In this document: positions 31,329 to 42,636 of the stretch, one piece after another | Layout of the letters: every line of letters starts with the position of its first letter | How positions within the stretch are numbered: the stretch's first letter is position 1 | Assembly: GCA_015499985.1 (NCBI GenBank) | Contig: JAAAUF010000036.1 | Location: forward strand, 24,944-88,943 | DNA: 64,000 nucleotides | Origin: Haplosporangium gracile | Lineage: Eukaryota > Mortierellomycota > Mortierellomycetes > Mortierellales > Mortierellaceae | Reading direction: 5' to 3' | Notes under the pieces: generated by a model | Told to the model about the DNA's origin: nothing | Seen by the model: the letters and a program-made list of their open reading frames with translations, nothing else | The model's database searches: none | Translations under genes and position numbers: made by a program

Positions 31329-33005
31329 TCAACGGAATGCGCGTTCCCAGGTGGCACGTCCTCCAAACAACTGGTCAATCACCGAAAGTTCTTCTACTCT
31401 AACATCGTCTCCTTGACCGATTCCGGCTGCCGATCCGTGAGTGGAGGACTTTTTCATGCGACGAGCAATCTCATCGGCATCCTCCTCCTCGTGGTCACTA
31501 TCATCCATCAATTTGTTGCTCTTACTCTCCTGCAACTCATGCTCCTCAAACAACGACTTCAAGAAATCCTGCATCTGCTCGATTCCTTGAGACGCCATCT
31601 TGACCACCATGGCCTTCATCATCATCCGTTTCCTTCTGGGCACAAAGGTTGTATCCGAAGCGGCAGAAGGGCGAGGGATTTGGACGATGGTGGCGCTCCA
31701 GAGAACTGGGTAGTCCGGGCGGAGCTCGGGTTTCTGGCCAGGGTAGATGGTGATGTGTTCGAACCGTTTGAGGATGTATTGTTGGAGACGTTCGGTTTTG
31801 GGACCCATGATGAACAACGATCCGATTGTTGAGTGGGGGTAGAGTGAAGGTGCATAGGAGGTCATCTTGGGGGCCATTGTTGGCTTTTGAGTCGTGCTGG
31901 CAGCTGAAGGTTGTTGTTGAGATGTGGATGTTGGTGTAACAGATTTTGCAGGAGACAACGACGATGGAGAAGACGTCTTCGATTTGGAGGATGGCATGGG
32001 TGGGTTGTGTTCGATAAGGAAGCCGTCTCGAAAGATGACTGGTCCGCCTGCGGCCCTATCCGCAACATCCCGAGGATCCTCCTCCTCCACAAACTCATCC
32101 TCTTCAAAATCTGAGGCTTGCTGAGCCTTGGGCTGATCCGATCCGGTAGTAGTAGTAGAAGGTGCTTCAGATTCAGGCTCGAGTTCTGCCCACCGGACAA
32201 CCAATCGCCACTCAGCCCTCCGAGCCTTCCACCGTTCCTCCTCTCCACGACCTCCTGCAATCCAATCCAAAACAACACAGTTGGGCAACTCCTCCTCCAG
32301 ATCTTCCTCCTCCTCCTGTCCACCTCCTAACAATTTCAAATGCTCCATCTGGTCCCTAACCAGACTTCCTGCTCCTGCACCTCTTGCTCTTGCAGAAAGC
32401 TGATGCCGGCTCCGTTGTGCCTGCAACAGAATCTCATGCCTCAAAAAGACACTCGAGTCCTCACACGCCACAACCGCGGGCCCCAGAAACAAGAGCACTC
32501 CTCCAGGACCCACAGTGCTGTGTAATGTCTGCGAGGCGGGCGGGTAATCGACCCGGGGGCTTTTATAGATCTTGGTGTTGCCCTGACCCAGGACCAGGAG
32601 CTTTGCGTGGCGTGCCAGGACGAATTGGAAGTCTGGGTGGTCATCTGCCAGTAGACCGCCTCCGTATGTGATCATGTAGACGATTCTTGGTGGTGGTGGT
32701 AACGGTTTAGCCGTTGTTGCAGTTCCTGCGGTTGTTGTGAGCGTGGTGATTGTTTCGGAGTTTGCATGTGCATCAGGGATCGTAGGAGAAGCGGCAGCGG
32801 AAGGAGTAGGAGAAGGGGCGGTGTTGGCAGAGGCGGGGGACATGAGTTTGAGAGGATAAGAGGCACGGAGGGACTCGATCTGAGTTAGGCTGGTCTTGGA
32901 TCGAGTAGTTGCTTTGAGAAAATTCTGGGAGACGACGGCGACGGTTGTTGGACCTGTCGAGACGACTCGGGTCTTCAAGTGTGCAGACGCAGGTTGGAAT
33001 ACCAT
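31329..33005 (-). CDS. ureD: Urease accessory protein UreD
   Basis: An intronless frame of 558 aa from the ATG at 33005. UreD blocks are clear: SYPLKLMSP, YGGGLLADDH, VLGQGNTKIYKS, GPGGVLLFLGP, VVLDWIAGGRG, then near the C-terminus RRKRMMMKAMVVKMASQGIE. UreD (UreH) binds apo-urease and with UreF and UreG delivers Ni2+ to the active site in the cytoplasm. The protein is about twice the usual length of UreD; the extra length comes from low-complexity inserts: Ala/Thr/Pro-rich near the N-terminus, acidic EEEEDLEEEL, and a Ser/Thr/Pro/Lys-rich linker after IEHNPP. The frame extends upstream to a non-ATG at 33371, but MVFQPASAHLK is the natural start. Two GATA motifs and a CACGTG lie about 240-260 bp upstream. 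Urease and other accessory genes are not in this window. Confidence 0.85.
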   Translation of the reverse strand: MVFQPASAHLKTRVVSTGPTTVAVVSQNFLKATTRSKTSLTQIESLRASYPLKLMSPASANTAPSPTPSAAASPTIPDAHANSETITTLTTTAGTATTAKPLPPPPRIVYMITYGGGLLADDHPDFQFVLARHAKLLVLGQGNTKIYKSPRVDYPPASQTLHSTVGPGGVLLFLGPAVVACEDSSVFLRHEILLQAQRSRHQLSARARGAGAGSLVRDQMEHLKLLGGGQEEEEDLEEELPNCVVLDWIAGGRGEEERWKARRAEWRLVVRWAELEPESEAPSTTTTGSDQPKAQQASDFEEDEFVEEEDPRDVADRAAGGPVIFRDGFLIEHNPPMPSSKSKTSSPSSLSPAKSVTPTSTSQQQPSAASTTQKPTMAPKMTSYAPSLYPHSTIGSLFIMGPKTERLQQYILKRFEHITIYPGQKPELRPDYPVLWSATIVQIPRPSAASDTTFVPRRKRMMMKAMVVKMASQGIEQMQDFLKSLFEEHELQESKSNKLMDDSDHEEEDADEIARRMKKSSTHGSAAGIGQGDDVRVEELSVIDQLFGGRATWERAFR

Positions 33006-33244
33006 TCTTTTTTTTCTTTTTTTTTGTTTTCCTTCGAATGCAAGAGAAAGAATGTAGACTGAAGAGATTAAGGTGAACAAAAAGATGAGAGAAAGAGAAA
33101 GATGGAGAGATGAGGATGAGGAATGAAGAGTGAGTGGGTCGAGCGAGCAAGAGAGTCGCAATAAAAGGGGAAGGGAAGAGGATAAAAAAGCACCAAAATG
33201 TACCTCTTTTTTTCCGAAAGGTACGAAGGGACTCAGGAACCATT

Positions 33245-33263
33245 TATCTTTATCAGTCACGTG
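33245..33263 (-). promoter_or_regulatory. Two GATA motifs and a CACGTG upstream of UreD
   Basis: On the minus strand the order is CACGTG, then GATAA, then GATAA, within 20 bp, about 240-260 bp upstream of the UreD start. GATA factors (AreA/Nit2 type) switch on nitrogen-scavenging genes in fungi, so nitrogen control of this gene is plausible. Motifs are seen; regulation is inferred. Confidence 0.4.
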
Positions 33264-33415
33264 TAGGTGTGCATATCTTGATCCATGAGAAACAAGCGTT
33301 GGTCCGGAAGAACAATTGGTTTTTTTTGTTGTTGTTGATTCTTTCGCGTTTAGTTTGGTGCAGGCCCACAAAAGAAGGCAGAATCCCTGTACATGATATG
33401 ATCTGTTTATTTATA

Positions 33416-33421
33416 TGGAAT
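33416..33421 (-). terminator. Possible polyadenylation signal (calpain gene)
   Basis: TTTATT on the plus strand (AATAAA on the minus strand), 36-41 nt after the calpain stop codon. Motif match only. Confidence 0.35.
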
Positions 33422-33456
33422 GGTAAATATACAATTATAGTAATTCAACAGCCCTC

Positions 33457-35741
33457 CTACTCCTCCTTGACCTCCTCAGGTTCGGCCACCAGCTCCTTCT
33501 TGTCTGCAAGAGTGGCAGTAACACCCTCGAGATCACCCTTACCCTCCTCCTTCTCTGCAAGCTCCGCAGCCTTGGCCGCAGCCTCAACACTACGCAAGGG
33601 GTGCTCGCCAGGAATGCCCTCTAACGAAGCATTCGCGTCATGACTGTAGACGCGAAGACCAAGCATCAACTGCCAGTTCACCTCGTCAAGCTCGACTTTC
33701 TCCTCCTCATAGTCCTCATCGTCGACACCCAAAAGAGTGCGACCAGTGACACGGGCCTGAGACATCTTGCGGATCAAGGATGCCTTGCGCTGCTGGAACA
33801 TGTACGAGCTCTTGTCCATCTTGACCTGTTCAATCACCACCTGGACCCCATTGTCGCGCGTCGCAGGGCTGACGGCATTCTCCTCCTCGTCGTCGCTGTC
33901 GTCGCCATGGGTGATATCAGTGGGCTCGCGGACCACATGGGGGACGACAGTGTACTTGCCGGCCTTGAGATGCAACTCACAGCTGACGCTGCGCTTCGAG
34001 TAAGGCACAAAGATCTTGGCGCGCTTGACCAGGTTGCCCTCGTCGTCGTAGACGTGGAACGAAAGGGTGTTGTCAAACTCCGAACCAAAGGAGCCATAGT
34101 AGCGAGTATCGGGCTGGCACAAGACAATGACGGTCTTGGAGGTCTTTGTGAGCTCAAACGCATAGTGACCGGTGGAGCGGGGCGAGACATTATAGGGAAT
34201 CCAGCTGGAGGCGACGGACCAGGTGGCGTCAAAGACACGGCAGCGGTCCAAAGTGGTGAAGATGCGCAAGAAATCCCTGTAGGGCATCCAGAAGCGACCG
34301 TCGTTCTTGTCCTCGTGCTTGAGTGTCTCCATTGCCTCGGGGGTCCACTTCTCGGACTGGTCCGACCACTCTCCGTTCCACTCGATCTTGCCCCAAGGGT
34401 TGCGAACCTGAGAAAAATATTGCGGGAACATTAGCTCCTGTCCCCCTTGGAAAAAGATTCTTAATAACCCATCGCATTCGCATGAAATGAATACTTACAT
34501 GGACAAGACGCTCGCCCTGGTACTCGGCAACATTGAGAACACTGTAAGCATGTCCGCTCTGGATTCCGTGCTTCTCAGGGTTCTCCTCCTCGAATCCAAT
34601 GCTGCATCCCATCAGCGTGTGCTTGTTGACCTCTTTCATCTCCTCCTCCCAGAAGCGGTCCCGGTCTAAGATATCGCTGGTAAACATCATCGAGGCAATA
34701 CCGCCAGTCAAATCCTCGATACCCTCGGCGGTGAATCCTCCATCCAATGACTCGTAATCTCCATGGATCTTGGCATAGGCCTTCTCCATAAGAGGCAACC
34801 ACGACTCGTGCTCCTCGTAGCACTTGCTAAAGTACAGCTGACGACGGCCCGAGAGCTTGTCGATCTTGTACAGGACCTGATCATCGACAACAGTCGAAAC
34901 CCAGTCGCCATCTTTGAAGAAAATGAATCCGTAAACGCCGACCTGCTCGTTCCTCTTAACACAGAGCTGTTCCAAGAGTCCTGGGATGTTAGAAATAACA
35001 GCCAAAGATGCGACAAACCAGCAATCGCCCACAGAGCCCTATTTTTTTTTCAGCAAGAAGTAAAAAAGAGCGGCGGGATATTAGAGTTTGTAATGGGAGC
35101 ACCCAAAAGGCACAGAGAGAGATGAATTTTGTTACAGCCTCCGTCTGACCCACTTCTCTTTCATGACCATTTTTTTTTGTTCTCGCTCTTTCTTTCTTTT
35201 CCCGCTGTTATTCACAACGGCGGCGTCTGCGCGGGAAGATGGCAGGGCCAAAAGTACATTTTTGATTTTTTTTTGTATGTATGTGTGTGCGTGAGAAAGT
35301 GTGTCGACTCAAAAATCTGTCCTTCCTTACCCCCATTGTCATCCTTGTTCCTTCCTTCAATCAAGAAAAACATACCTGCTGGATATCGTCAGGACTGGCA
35401 CCGTTCAAAAAGAAGGCGGGTTTGCGGAACAGATCAGGGATGCGCTTGGTACCAGCAATGTCGGGGTAAACGGTCTCGCTGATCAAGGAATTGTAGAGGC
35501 AGTTGCGACGGTCGTTCAGGAGATCGAACTTGGCATCACGGAAGCGGCAGTTGTTCTCGAGACACTCCTGAACAATGGCATCAACCTTGACCTCACAGGC
35601 CTTGCGGGCAGCAGTCATGGCAGACGTGGCGACCAGGGTGACTGAGGGCATTTGGAGAGTCTTGTTGTGCTTGGCCTGGGCAGCCTTGGCGGCCTCAGTC
35701 TCTCTGGCGATTCTCTTTGTAGCCTTGAACTTTCTGGCCAT
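33457..35741 (-). CDS. Calpain-type cysteine protease (C2 family)
   Basis: Exons 35741-35376, 35038-34499 and 34407-33457 (all phase 0) encode 618 aa. The catalytic triad is intact: C128 in GSVGDCWF, H285 in SGHAYS and N305 in VRNPWG, the last two on either side of the second intron. The N-terminus starts MARKFKATKRIARETEAA, a basic helix, before the protease core; after the core follow a calpain-type beta-sandwich (about 345-470; WVA-like SSWIPYNVSPRSTGHYAFEL) and an acidic, Lys/Glu-rich C-terminal tail. No EF-hand domain is present, so this is an atypical calpain. Calpains are intracellular Ca2+-regulated proteases making limited cuts. Substrate unknown. Codon bias is strong, suggesting good expression. 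Confidence 0.92.
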
Positions 35742-36275
35742 GTTGGGGGATATAATATATGGGTGGGTGGAGAAAGGTGGTGATTGGAAGTTGGTTATTT
35801 CCTGGAGGGAAAGGTGAGGACTGTAGGTGGGTAGAGAAGCGTTAATGTGGAATGAAGTGAAGGAAAGAAAAGAGTGACTTCCGAGGAAGTAGAATCCTTT
35901 TATAATGGTCTTCCAGAATCAGAGAACAAACTTTATCCGTCGATGTTCTCAGTACTTTGGACCTGTGGGACAGGGACAAAGTTGGGAAAACAACTCAGCA
36001 CTTTTGTTTTCTTGTTGTAGAAAACTTCTTCCGCCACCATCAGCCCAATCCTTCTACAGCGCCCACATCCATTGCACTTGTTAATTTTCTCTCTTTTCGC
36101 CGCATGCAGAGGAATCGAAAAAGGAGTTTTTTACCTCAAGCTATTAGACCCCGAAAGCCAGTCGGGCTTAGCGATTTTTGATGTCCACCGCACCGGATCA
36201 ATACCTTAGTCTCCTCCACCTCTGCAAACACTCCTCTTGTCGACTCTTGTGCTGTCTTAAAGCCGCACCCCCCCC

Positions 36276-36285
36276 NNNNNNNNNN
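36276..36285. other. Assembly gap (10 N)
   Basis: Ten N immediately after a run of at least eight C, so the gap probably marks a poly-C homopolymer that failed to assemble. Confidence 0.95.
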
Positions 36286-37155
36286 AGCCCAGACCGTGCA
36301 TCGCTTTGACTTTTTTTTGGTTGTTCGACTATTTTCCATTGACGCCTCCAGCGCTCGCTCTTAACTATTTTCCATTTGAGACTTGCAAGGTGTGCATAGA
36401 GGGAGTATACTTTTCCAAAATCTTTTCTTGGAGGGGAAGCGAGAGTGCTGTACTTTTTGTGCGAGCGACGCTGGCTTGAGTAGTTACAAATCCCCAATTA
36501 CATGTACAATACATGTACAATGCATGTCTAGATCTTCTCAACTCCAGTCTCACAGGTTTTGCCGCTGCTAACATTTTGACAACAGCATGAACAGTCAGGA
36601 AAAAAAACAAGGGACCATGCACTGCCACATGGATAAACACATACATATGTACACTGCAGCATATATTTTTTTGTCCCCTTGGGCATCCTTAGGCAATGTA
36701 GCATAGCCACCTCATTCTTGTGGCAGTGACATGAACGAGAGATGAAGGGTGGCAAATGAGTGTTATAATTACAAATACAACAGGCAACAGCTTTTATTGG
36801 AAAGGGTCATCTGCCAAAAGATATCCTTTTAGGCGAGTCTGACCCCCTCGCTTTTTTCTGCTCTTCTTTTTTTTTTTAAATAGCGGCCTGCATGCCTGTT
36901 GTTATCACATACGAAGGGATGAACGTCCATTCCATTGGGGTACTTTGAATACTACGCCGCTGTGGACTGTAGACTGTGAAACAAGACTATTATGGGCGTG
37001 AGAAAGCAAGACGCGTTTCTTTCTATTGCAACGATGTTGTCAAGTATGTTCAGATCAAAAGGTGAGAGACAAGGGCTAAAAAAAAAAGCGACCAGTGTGT
37101 GTGTGTGTACCAAAAGAGCCTGATGGGTTGGATGCGCCACCAAACGGGCTGTGAT

Positions 37156-37175
37156 GTGGCAAAGCAATTTGCCAC
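37156..37175. repeat. Perfect 8-bp inverted repeat
   Basis: GTGGCAAA, four bases, TTTGCCAC. It could form a short hairpin or be a dimeric protein site. It is isolated in gene-poor DNA. Confidence 0.5.
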
Positions 37176-38839
37176 GCCACCAATTTTCAGATTGATTCCT
37201 ACACTTTGGTCGATTAAAGTAGCGGCACCTTGGATACATTAGAGAAACGAAATGAACATGACATGACCAATAGTCTTTGACAAACCTATGTGTAGCATTG
37301 TCACAATAGATTTGAGGAAGACCTTTGCGCTTGCTCTTGAGCATAAGAACGACTCTGTTTCTTGCTTACGTATTAGAAATTTTTCGCTCTCGCCCTTGGC
37401 ATCTGCCTGGAGTTGAAGGGTTTGGAAGGTCAGGTCAAAGTCGCTGACGTCGTTTCGTGAGCTACTAATACCAAATACCAGTAGCGCGATATCATGGCCG
37501 ACTAGTGGTCCGGTCTACGAAGTGACGCATTTTAGAGTTCCAGACGGGTTTTATTATTTTGCTCTCTTTTTATTTGGACCGCCCTTTCTTTCACTCCTCC
37601 ACATGATTGTAATCGAGGTACTCGCCCCTCATAGTGGCAGCAGGTCTGACTACTGTTTTGTCATTCTTTTTTAATAAACGTACTCCATCCAGACCGCTCT
37701 CTCTCTCCTCCACACAAATGTTTTCGTCGTTTGAACTTGAGCCACGCGCAGGTCGCAAATTAAGCATTTTTTTTCTTTCTTTCTTGTTGGATAAAAATAT
37801 AAAAAATACCCATTCTCTTTTTTGTGTTTGTTTCGGAGCGAGGAGTGTGCATAAAAAGGAATGAAAAAATGTGATCGACAAAATGAGCGATCAAGTCCGT
37901 TGGAGAATATTTTTTCTTCATCAAGGAGGATGCGTTGACGTTAACATCCTCTTCGTTTGCGCTAGTTTTGATCCAAGAGAGTAGCATGGTTGTCAACTTG
38001 TACTACGACGCGAATCAAGCGAAGGGAGGGTGTAAGTGCCAGGACCCAGAGAGGAAGAAGAAGAAGAAACGGTCCGAACCGAGGATGGGTATTAAAACAA
38101 TGTATGAGAGAGAAATAAGGATGAGGAAAACCTGTTTATCGCCAGTTAAGAATTGTAAAAGGGGATCCATGCTGGCGTCAATGAAGTGGTTTTTAGGCTG
38201 ATTAACCTACATTTTTTTATTTTTTTTTGGATATGAGTATATCTGTTAGTTGAATAACGATGGTTGCCCTTGGTTCATAATATGGTTAGATTCGCCTCTG
38301 GTTACCTTTTCTTTTGTGAGCAAGGATACATGCAACTTGAATTCGTTCCATTTGTGTTGTTCGATGAGGGTGTGTTTGCATGCCAATTGTGAGCCAAACA
38401 GAACGATTGTCAGCTGCAAAAGAAAGAGAGAGGAAGGAAAAGAAATTCAGGAAAAGGGGGAGTTGGAGGTCGGTAGATTATTAACCGATTACCCAGCACG
38501 ACCGGCACCTTTACCAGCCAGAACCAAGTAGTATGGGAGGAGCCAGAAAAATAAAAAAAAAATAACATAAAGTGTGCCCTTTCCAAGAGCACACCCTTTT
38601 TTTTTTTTTTTTCTTTTCTACTTTTTCTTCTTCAAGACTCCTCCCCTTCCTCATCCTTCACCTTCTCCTCTCCTCCTTCTCCCTTCCCCTCCTCCCCCCA
38701 CCCACCTTTACTCCCCTTCTTCATTCACTGCCTGGCTCGTTCATTACTACGGCCCATCTCACTTCTCGCTTCACTCATTCATTTCCACTCGTTCCCGTTC
38801 TCCATCACTCATTCACTCAACTTATACTTTCCATTCGTC

Positions 38840-41814
38840 ATGACCCTCACCTACACTCCCGTTAGCGAGATCCCCAAGGTATACCTCAACGCACTCTCTC
38901 TTCATTCACTTTTAACTTTTTTTACTTTTCAACTCTTGACTCGGACAGCAAAAAATCTCATTCACTCATTCACTCATTCCAACAACAACAACAACAACAA
39001 CAACAACAACTTTAACAGATTGTTCAAGGCCTTCGCTCGGCCTTCAACGCTGGTGTCACCAGATCGTTGGATTACCGCAAGCAGCAGCTCCGAGCCATGT
39101 ACAATATGATCTCCGAAAACGACGCCGCCATCCGCGAAGCTGTCTTCCAGGACCTCCACAAACCTCCAGCAGAGCTGATGATTGGTGAATCGGGCATGGT
39201 CAAGCAAGAATGTATCGATGCCATCAAGAACCTCGACAAATGGGCCGCCAACCGCTCTGTTAAGACGGGTATTGTCAACAAGTTTGACAATGTTCACATC
39301 CGCAAGGACCCTTTGGGTATGGTCCTGATCATCGGTGCTTGGAACTATCCCCTGAACCTGTTGCTGGCCCCTGCGGTCGGCGCGATTGCCGCTGGAAACA
39401 CGGTTCTGTTGAAACCTTCCGAGGTCGCCCCTCACACTGCCGCTCTGTTGACAAGGTTGTTGCCCGCTTACCTTGACCAGCGCGCCTACAGGATCGTCAA
39501 CGGCGCTGCTACTGAGACCACTTTGTTGCTCGAGCACAAGTTTGACCACATCTTCTACACCGGCTCTGGCCAAGTTGGAAGGATCATCATGGGCGCTGCT
39601 GCGAAGCAGCTCACTCCCGTCACCCTTGAACTGGGAGGCAAGAGGTAAGAACTTCACTCAGCCCTCCTCCGCTTCCTTCCTCACCCACTGTCACTCTCAC
39701 ACTTTTTTTCTATTTGTATCTGCATTGAATTTGAGCCACCTATCTTTCCTACATCATCTTGAACAGTCGTGTGTTCATATGCAGATTCCGTCCAAACAGG
39801 TTTCTTCACACGGGGGTCAACACAAAGTGGTAATTGAGAAAAAGTGAGAGAAAAAGGAGTAAAGGGAGCAAGCGGAGGATAATGCATTTCTATTGTTCAG
39901 AGATGGTGGTTTTGTGACAAGAGATTGGGCATTACGGTAATCCCGTCGTTGTCCTTTGAATGTTTGCCTGCTGTCTCGCACCATCGGAAAGATGAAACTT
40001 GTGGGCGGGCCGAGTTTATGGTTTCAAAGGGCGCTCTCTTTTTTTATTTCTCTTGTCTGGCTAGCAGCTCTCTTCACATGTTATGGTTCTCACATTTTTA
40101 TTCCCCACCCATGCTCTGTCTCGCTCGTTGTAGGCAGCGGCGAGCTGGAGGTATATATGTTTTTTTTTATTATCAATTACTTTACGCCTTATCTCTCCAC
40201 ATACTCCTCTACCTCACGCACACGCCCTCCCTTCTTAGGAGAAAAAAAAAAAAAAGAGTTGATGCATGTTCCTGACCTGAACGTGATATTGCATTAGCGT
40301 TTCTTTCCTTACGCCTTCTCTATACATGAATGAAGACTGGAAGATGGCTAATTGACTAGTTCTATTACCCTCGTTTTTTTTATTTTGGTCGGATGGGTTG
40401 GTAATGTTGTGAAGATGGCCTAGACACTAATGCAATGCTGCTTACACAAACGCATTTGCCTTTTTTGCGTAATTGCGTATGGGATTTGGATGACAAAAAC
40501 GAAACCCTATGTCTCTGTTCAATCGGGCGGAGGAGAGATGTCCGTTCGGTTCATCATTGTTATTACCTCCGCTCGTGGGTGACACAAAAATCATCTTTAA
40601 TTTGGAGCCCATTTTTTCAATCGCCTTCTTTTCCTTCCAAACCCAAACACACGCCAGCGCATTGTTCGTTTCATTTGACTAGACCCTCGCTCTGTTGCAT
40701 CATAACTCATCAATCCTTACACTTTCCCCATTAGCCCTGCGTTCATTTCTCGCGATGTCGATATTGCAATCACGGCTCGCCGCCTGGCCTTTGGCAAGTT
40801 CTTCAACTGCGGTCAGACCTGCATTGCGCCCGACTACCTGATTGTCGAACGCGGTATTGAGGACAAGCTCATCGAAGCCTTCAAGGCCTCGATCCTAGAG
40901 TTCTACGGCACCTCTGTCCAGTCCTCCAACTCGTACGGCCGCATCGTTAACAAGTCGCACTTCCAGCGTCTCAAGGGACTCCTCGACGAGACCAAGGGCA
41001 AGATTGTCGTCGGTGGTGAGATGGACGAGGACAACCTGTTCATCACCCCTACTTTGGTTTTGGGAGTTGACAAGGAGGACAAGTTGATGGAGAGTGAGAT
41101 CTTCGGACCCATCCTGCCCCTCATGGTTGTTGACCGTCTTGTCGAGGGTGTCAAGTATGTCAACCAGGGTGATCAGCCCTTGGCGTTGTATGTCTTCAGC
41201 AAGAACAAGAAGGCGATCGATTACATCTTAGACCACACTCGCTCGGGTGGTGTTGTTGTCAACGATGCGCTGGTCCACTTTATCGTCTCTAACTTGCCCT
41301 TTGGTGGAACTGGTCCTTCGGGTATTGGAAACTATCATGGCAAGCGCTCATTTGATGTCTTTTCGCACGAGCGTAGTGCTCTCATCAAGTCCATGGGCAT
41401 GGAGAAGCTCAACGACTTGAGATACCCTGTAAGCCACCTGTTTTTGCTCTCACCCTTGTTCTACTTAGCGTGATTTTCAATGCAACTCATTCCGATGGCA
41501 ACGGTTCTAATATCACCCTTGACTCATTTCCTTTCCAATAGCCCTACTCGGAGAAAAAGACCCGCTGGTTGGACTGGTTCCTGTTTGACAAGGCCAGCTT
41601 CGGCGGCAAGGCTGCTGTCGATGCTCCTCCTTCCAGTACCAACAGCAGCAATTCGTCGACCGTCAATGGCGCGTCAACGATCTCCTCCAACCCCAACGGC
41701 CGCACTTCATCGCCTGCCCTCCCCGAGAATCAGCGCCGCAAAGTTGTTGCCAAGTCTGAGAACGGCAACATCTCCCATGCGCCTGAGGGCTCTACCGCTA
41801 CCACTGCCATCTAA
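38840..41814 (+). CDS. Class-3 (fatty) aldehyde dehydrogenase
   Basis: Exons 38840-38878, 39019-39644, 40735-41428 and 41542-41814 (phases 0, 2, 0) encode 543 aa. Family motifs: PLGMVLIIGAWNYPLNLLL, GNTVLLKPSE (NAD binding), FYTGSGQVGRIIM, LELGGKS with E217 as general base, and FNCGQTCIAPDY with C251 as nucleophile; the LELGGK|S junction is restored across the 1090-nt second intron. The type matches fatty aldehyde dehydrogenases (ALDH3), which oxidise medium and long-chain aldehydes to fatty acids with NAD(P)+. Instead of the C-terminal transmembrane tail of microsomal ALDH3 enzymes, the last about 75 residues are Ser/Asn/Pro-rich without a hydrophobic stretch. It is convergent with the pyrimidine gene. 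Confidence 0.93.
38980..39010 (+). repeat. (CAA)n microsatellite in intron 1 of the aldehyde dehydrogenase gene
   Basis: About ten CAA units end eight bases before the acceptor AG at 39017-39018, so it takes the place of a pyrimidine tract. It is preceded by CATTCACT repeats. Confidence 0.9.
39645..40734 (+). other. Long second intron of the aldehyde dehydrogenase gene
   Basis: 1090 nt between donor AG|GTAAGA and acceptor TTAG|CCCTGC. It contains several T- and A-runs. No part of it encodes ALDH sequence, and none looks like an independent gene. Confidence 0.7.
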
Positions 41815-41865
41815 AGAGGATGGTGATTGAAAAAAAACAAACACAATAGTAGTGTTTTTGGAAAT

Positions 41866-41871
41866 AATAAA
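41866..41871 (+). terminator. Possible polyadenylation signal AATAAA (aldehyde dehydrogenase)
   Basis: AATAAA 52 nt after the stop codon. Motif match only. Confidence 0.4.
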
Positions 41872-42534
41872 CGCCTGGATACCCCCCTTATAATTGCTGT
41901 ATGTAGTCGTTTATACTATATCGTGCTCTTGCTATAACGCTTTGATTGTAACAGAGGAATGAGACGTGAAAGAGGGTTTGATTCATACCCCGTTGTAGCT
42001 ACAGTGTGGGGCGTGTTTGCCTATAGTCCTAGAGAGTTGTCATGTATATGTCTTTATGTTTCCTAGAACACATTTTTTTTGACAAGATAATATATCGAAC
42101 GTTGTAATTTCGTTTCTTTCTTCACCATTCACTAACAAGCTCTCTCGCTCTGCTGCTAATCAACAACGACTCAACGTCTTCAGCACATTCATAACGGTCA
42201 CAATAGCATAACAGCAAGACAGGATAGCAACACCTCAACCCCGCTCATCATTTATCTCTTAAAACATCACCCTTCACCTTATAACCACACCACCATTCAA
42301 CGCCACCAAATTATAATTAAGGATGAAAACATCAGCTATATCTTGGACCACCTCTTGACCATCCAGTCTCCTCCGTGCATAGAAACTGTGAATGACTCAG
42401 TTTTGTTGTTCAATTGACGCACCCATTCGTTTTTACTTCCTGCATTGAGGTTCTCGCTCGATTGCGAGAGGGAACCACACGGCCGGCATGAAGACACAAA
42501 AGATAAGGCGCGTGAATAAATTGGAATAAAAATG

Positions 42535-42540
42535 TTTATT
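42535..42540 (-). terminator. Possible polyadenylation signal (pyrimidine enzyme gene)
   Basis: TTTATT on the plus strand (AATAAA on the minus strand), about 100 nt after the stop codon at 42637. Motif match only. Confidence 0.35.
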
Positions 42541-42636
42541 ACATGCGAGATTTAGTACAAAAGCAAAAAGGGCAAAAGATTGTTTTTTCTGTTTTTTTCT
42601 AGTGATGGGGGGATATATTCAATTTGAGCGAATCAT

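Larger units (their letters stand above)
33006..33456. other. UreD promoter region / calpain 3' flank
   Basis: 451 bp between two genes on the same strand. It has T-runs next to the UreD start, GA-rich leader sequence, the GATA/CACGTG motif group at 33245-33263 and a possible calpain polyadenylation signal at 33416-33421. Confidence 0.6.
35742..38839. other. 3.1-kb gene-poor region (calpain / aldehyde dehydrogenase)
   Basis: The region between divergent genes. No reading frame has family features. It includes a 10-N gap next to a C-run, T-runs, a GTGGCAAA/TTTGCCAC inverted repeat (37156-37175), a GT-run near 37097-37108, and CT-rich leader sequence at 38635-38830 ahead of the aldehyde dehydrogenase gene. 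A short or rapidly evolving gene or RNA could have been missed. Confidence 0.5.
41815..42636. other. Convergent intergenic region (ALDH / pyrimidine enzyme)
   Basis: About 820 bp between convergent stop codons. It is AT-rich and carries a candidate polyadenylation signal for each gene; no coding sequence is recognised. Confidence 0.6.

Noticed and set aside
33640..34434. 264-aa plus-strand frame opposite the calpain gene
   Set aside because: Antisense to the calpain C-terminal exon; V/L/G/D-rich composition without domain features.
37480..37560. Possible tRNA or small RNA near a GACTAGTGGTCCGGTC stretch
   Set aside because: No cloverleaf, no B-box with a matching T arm and no terminator at a proper distance.
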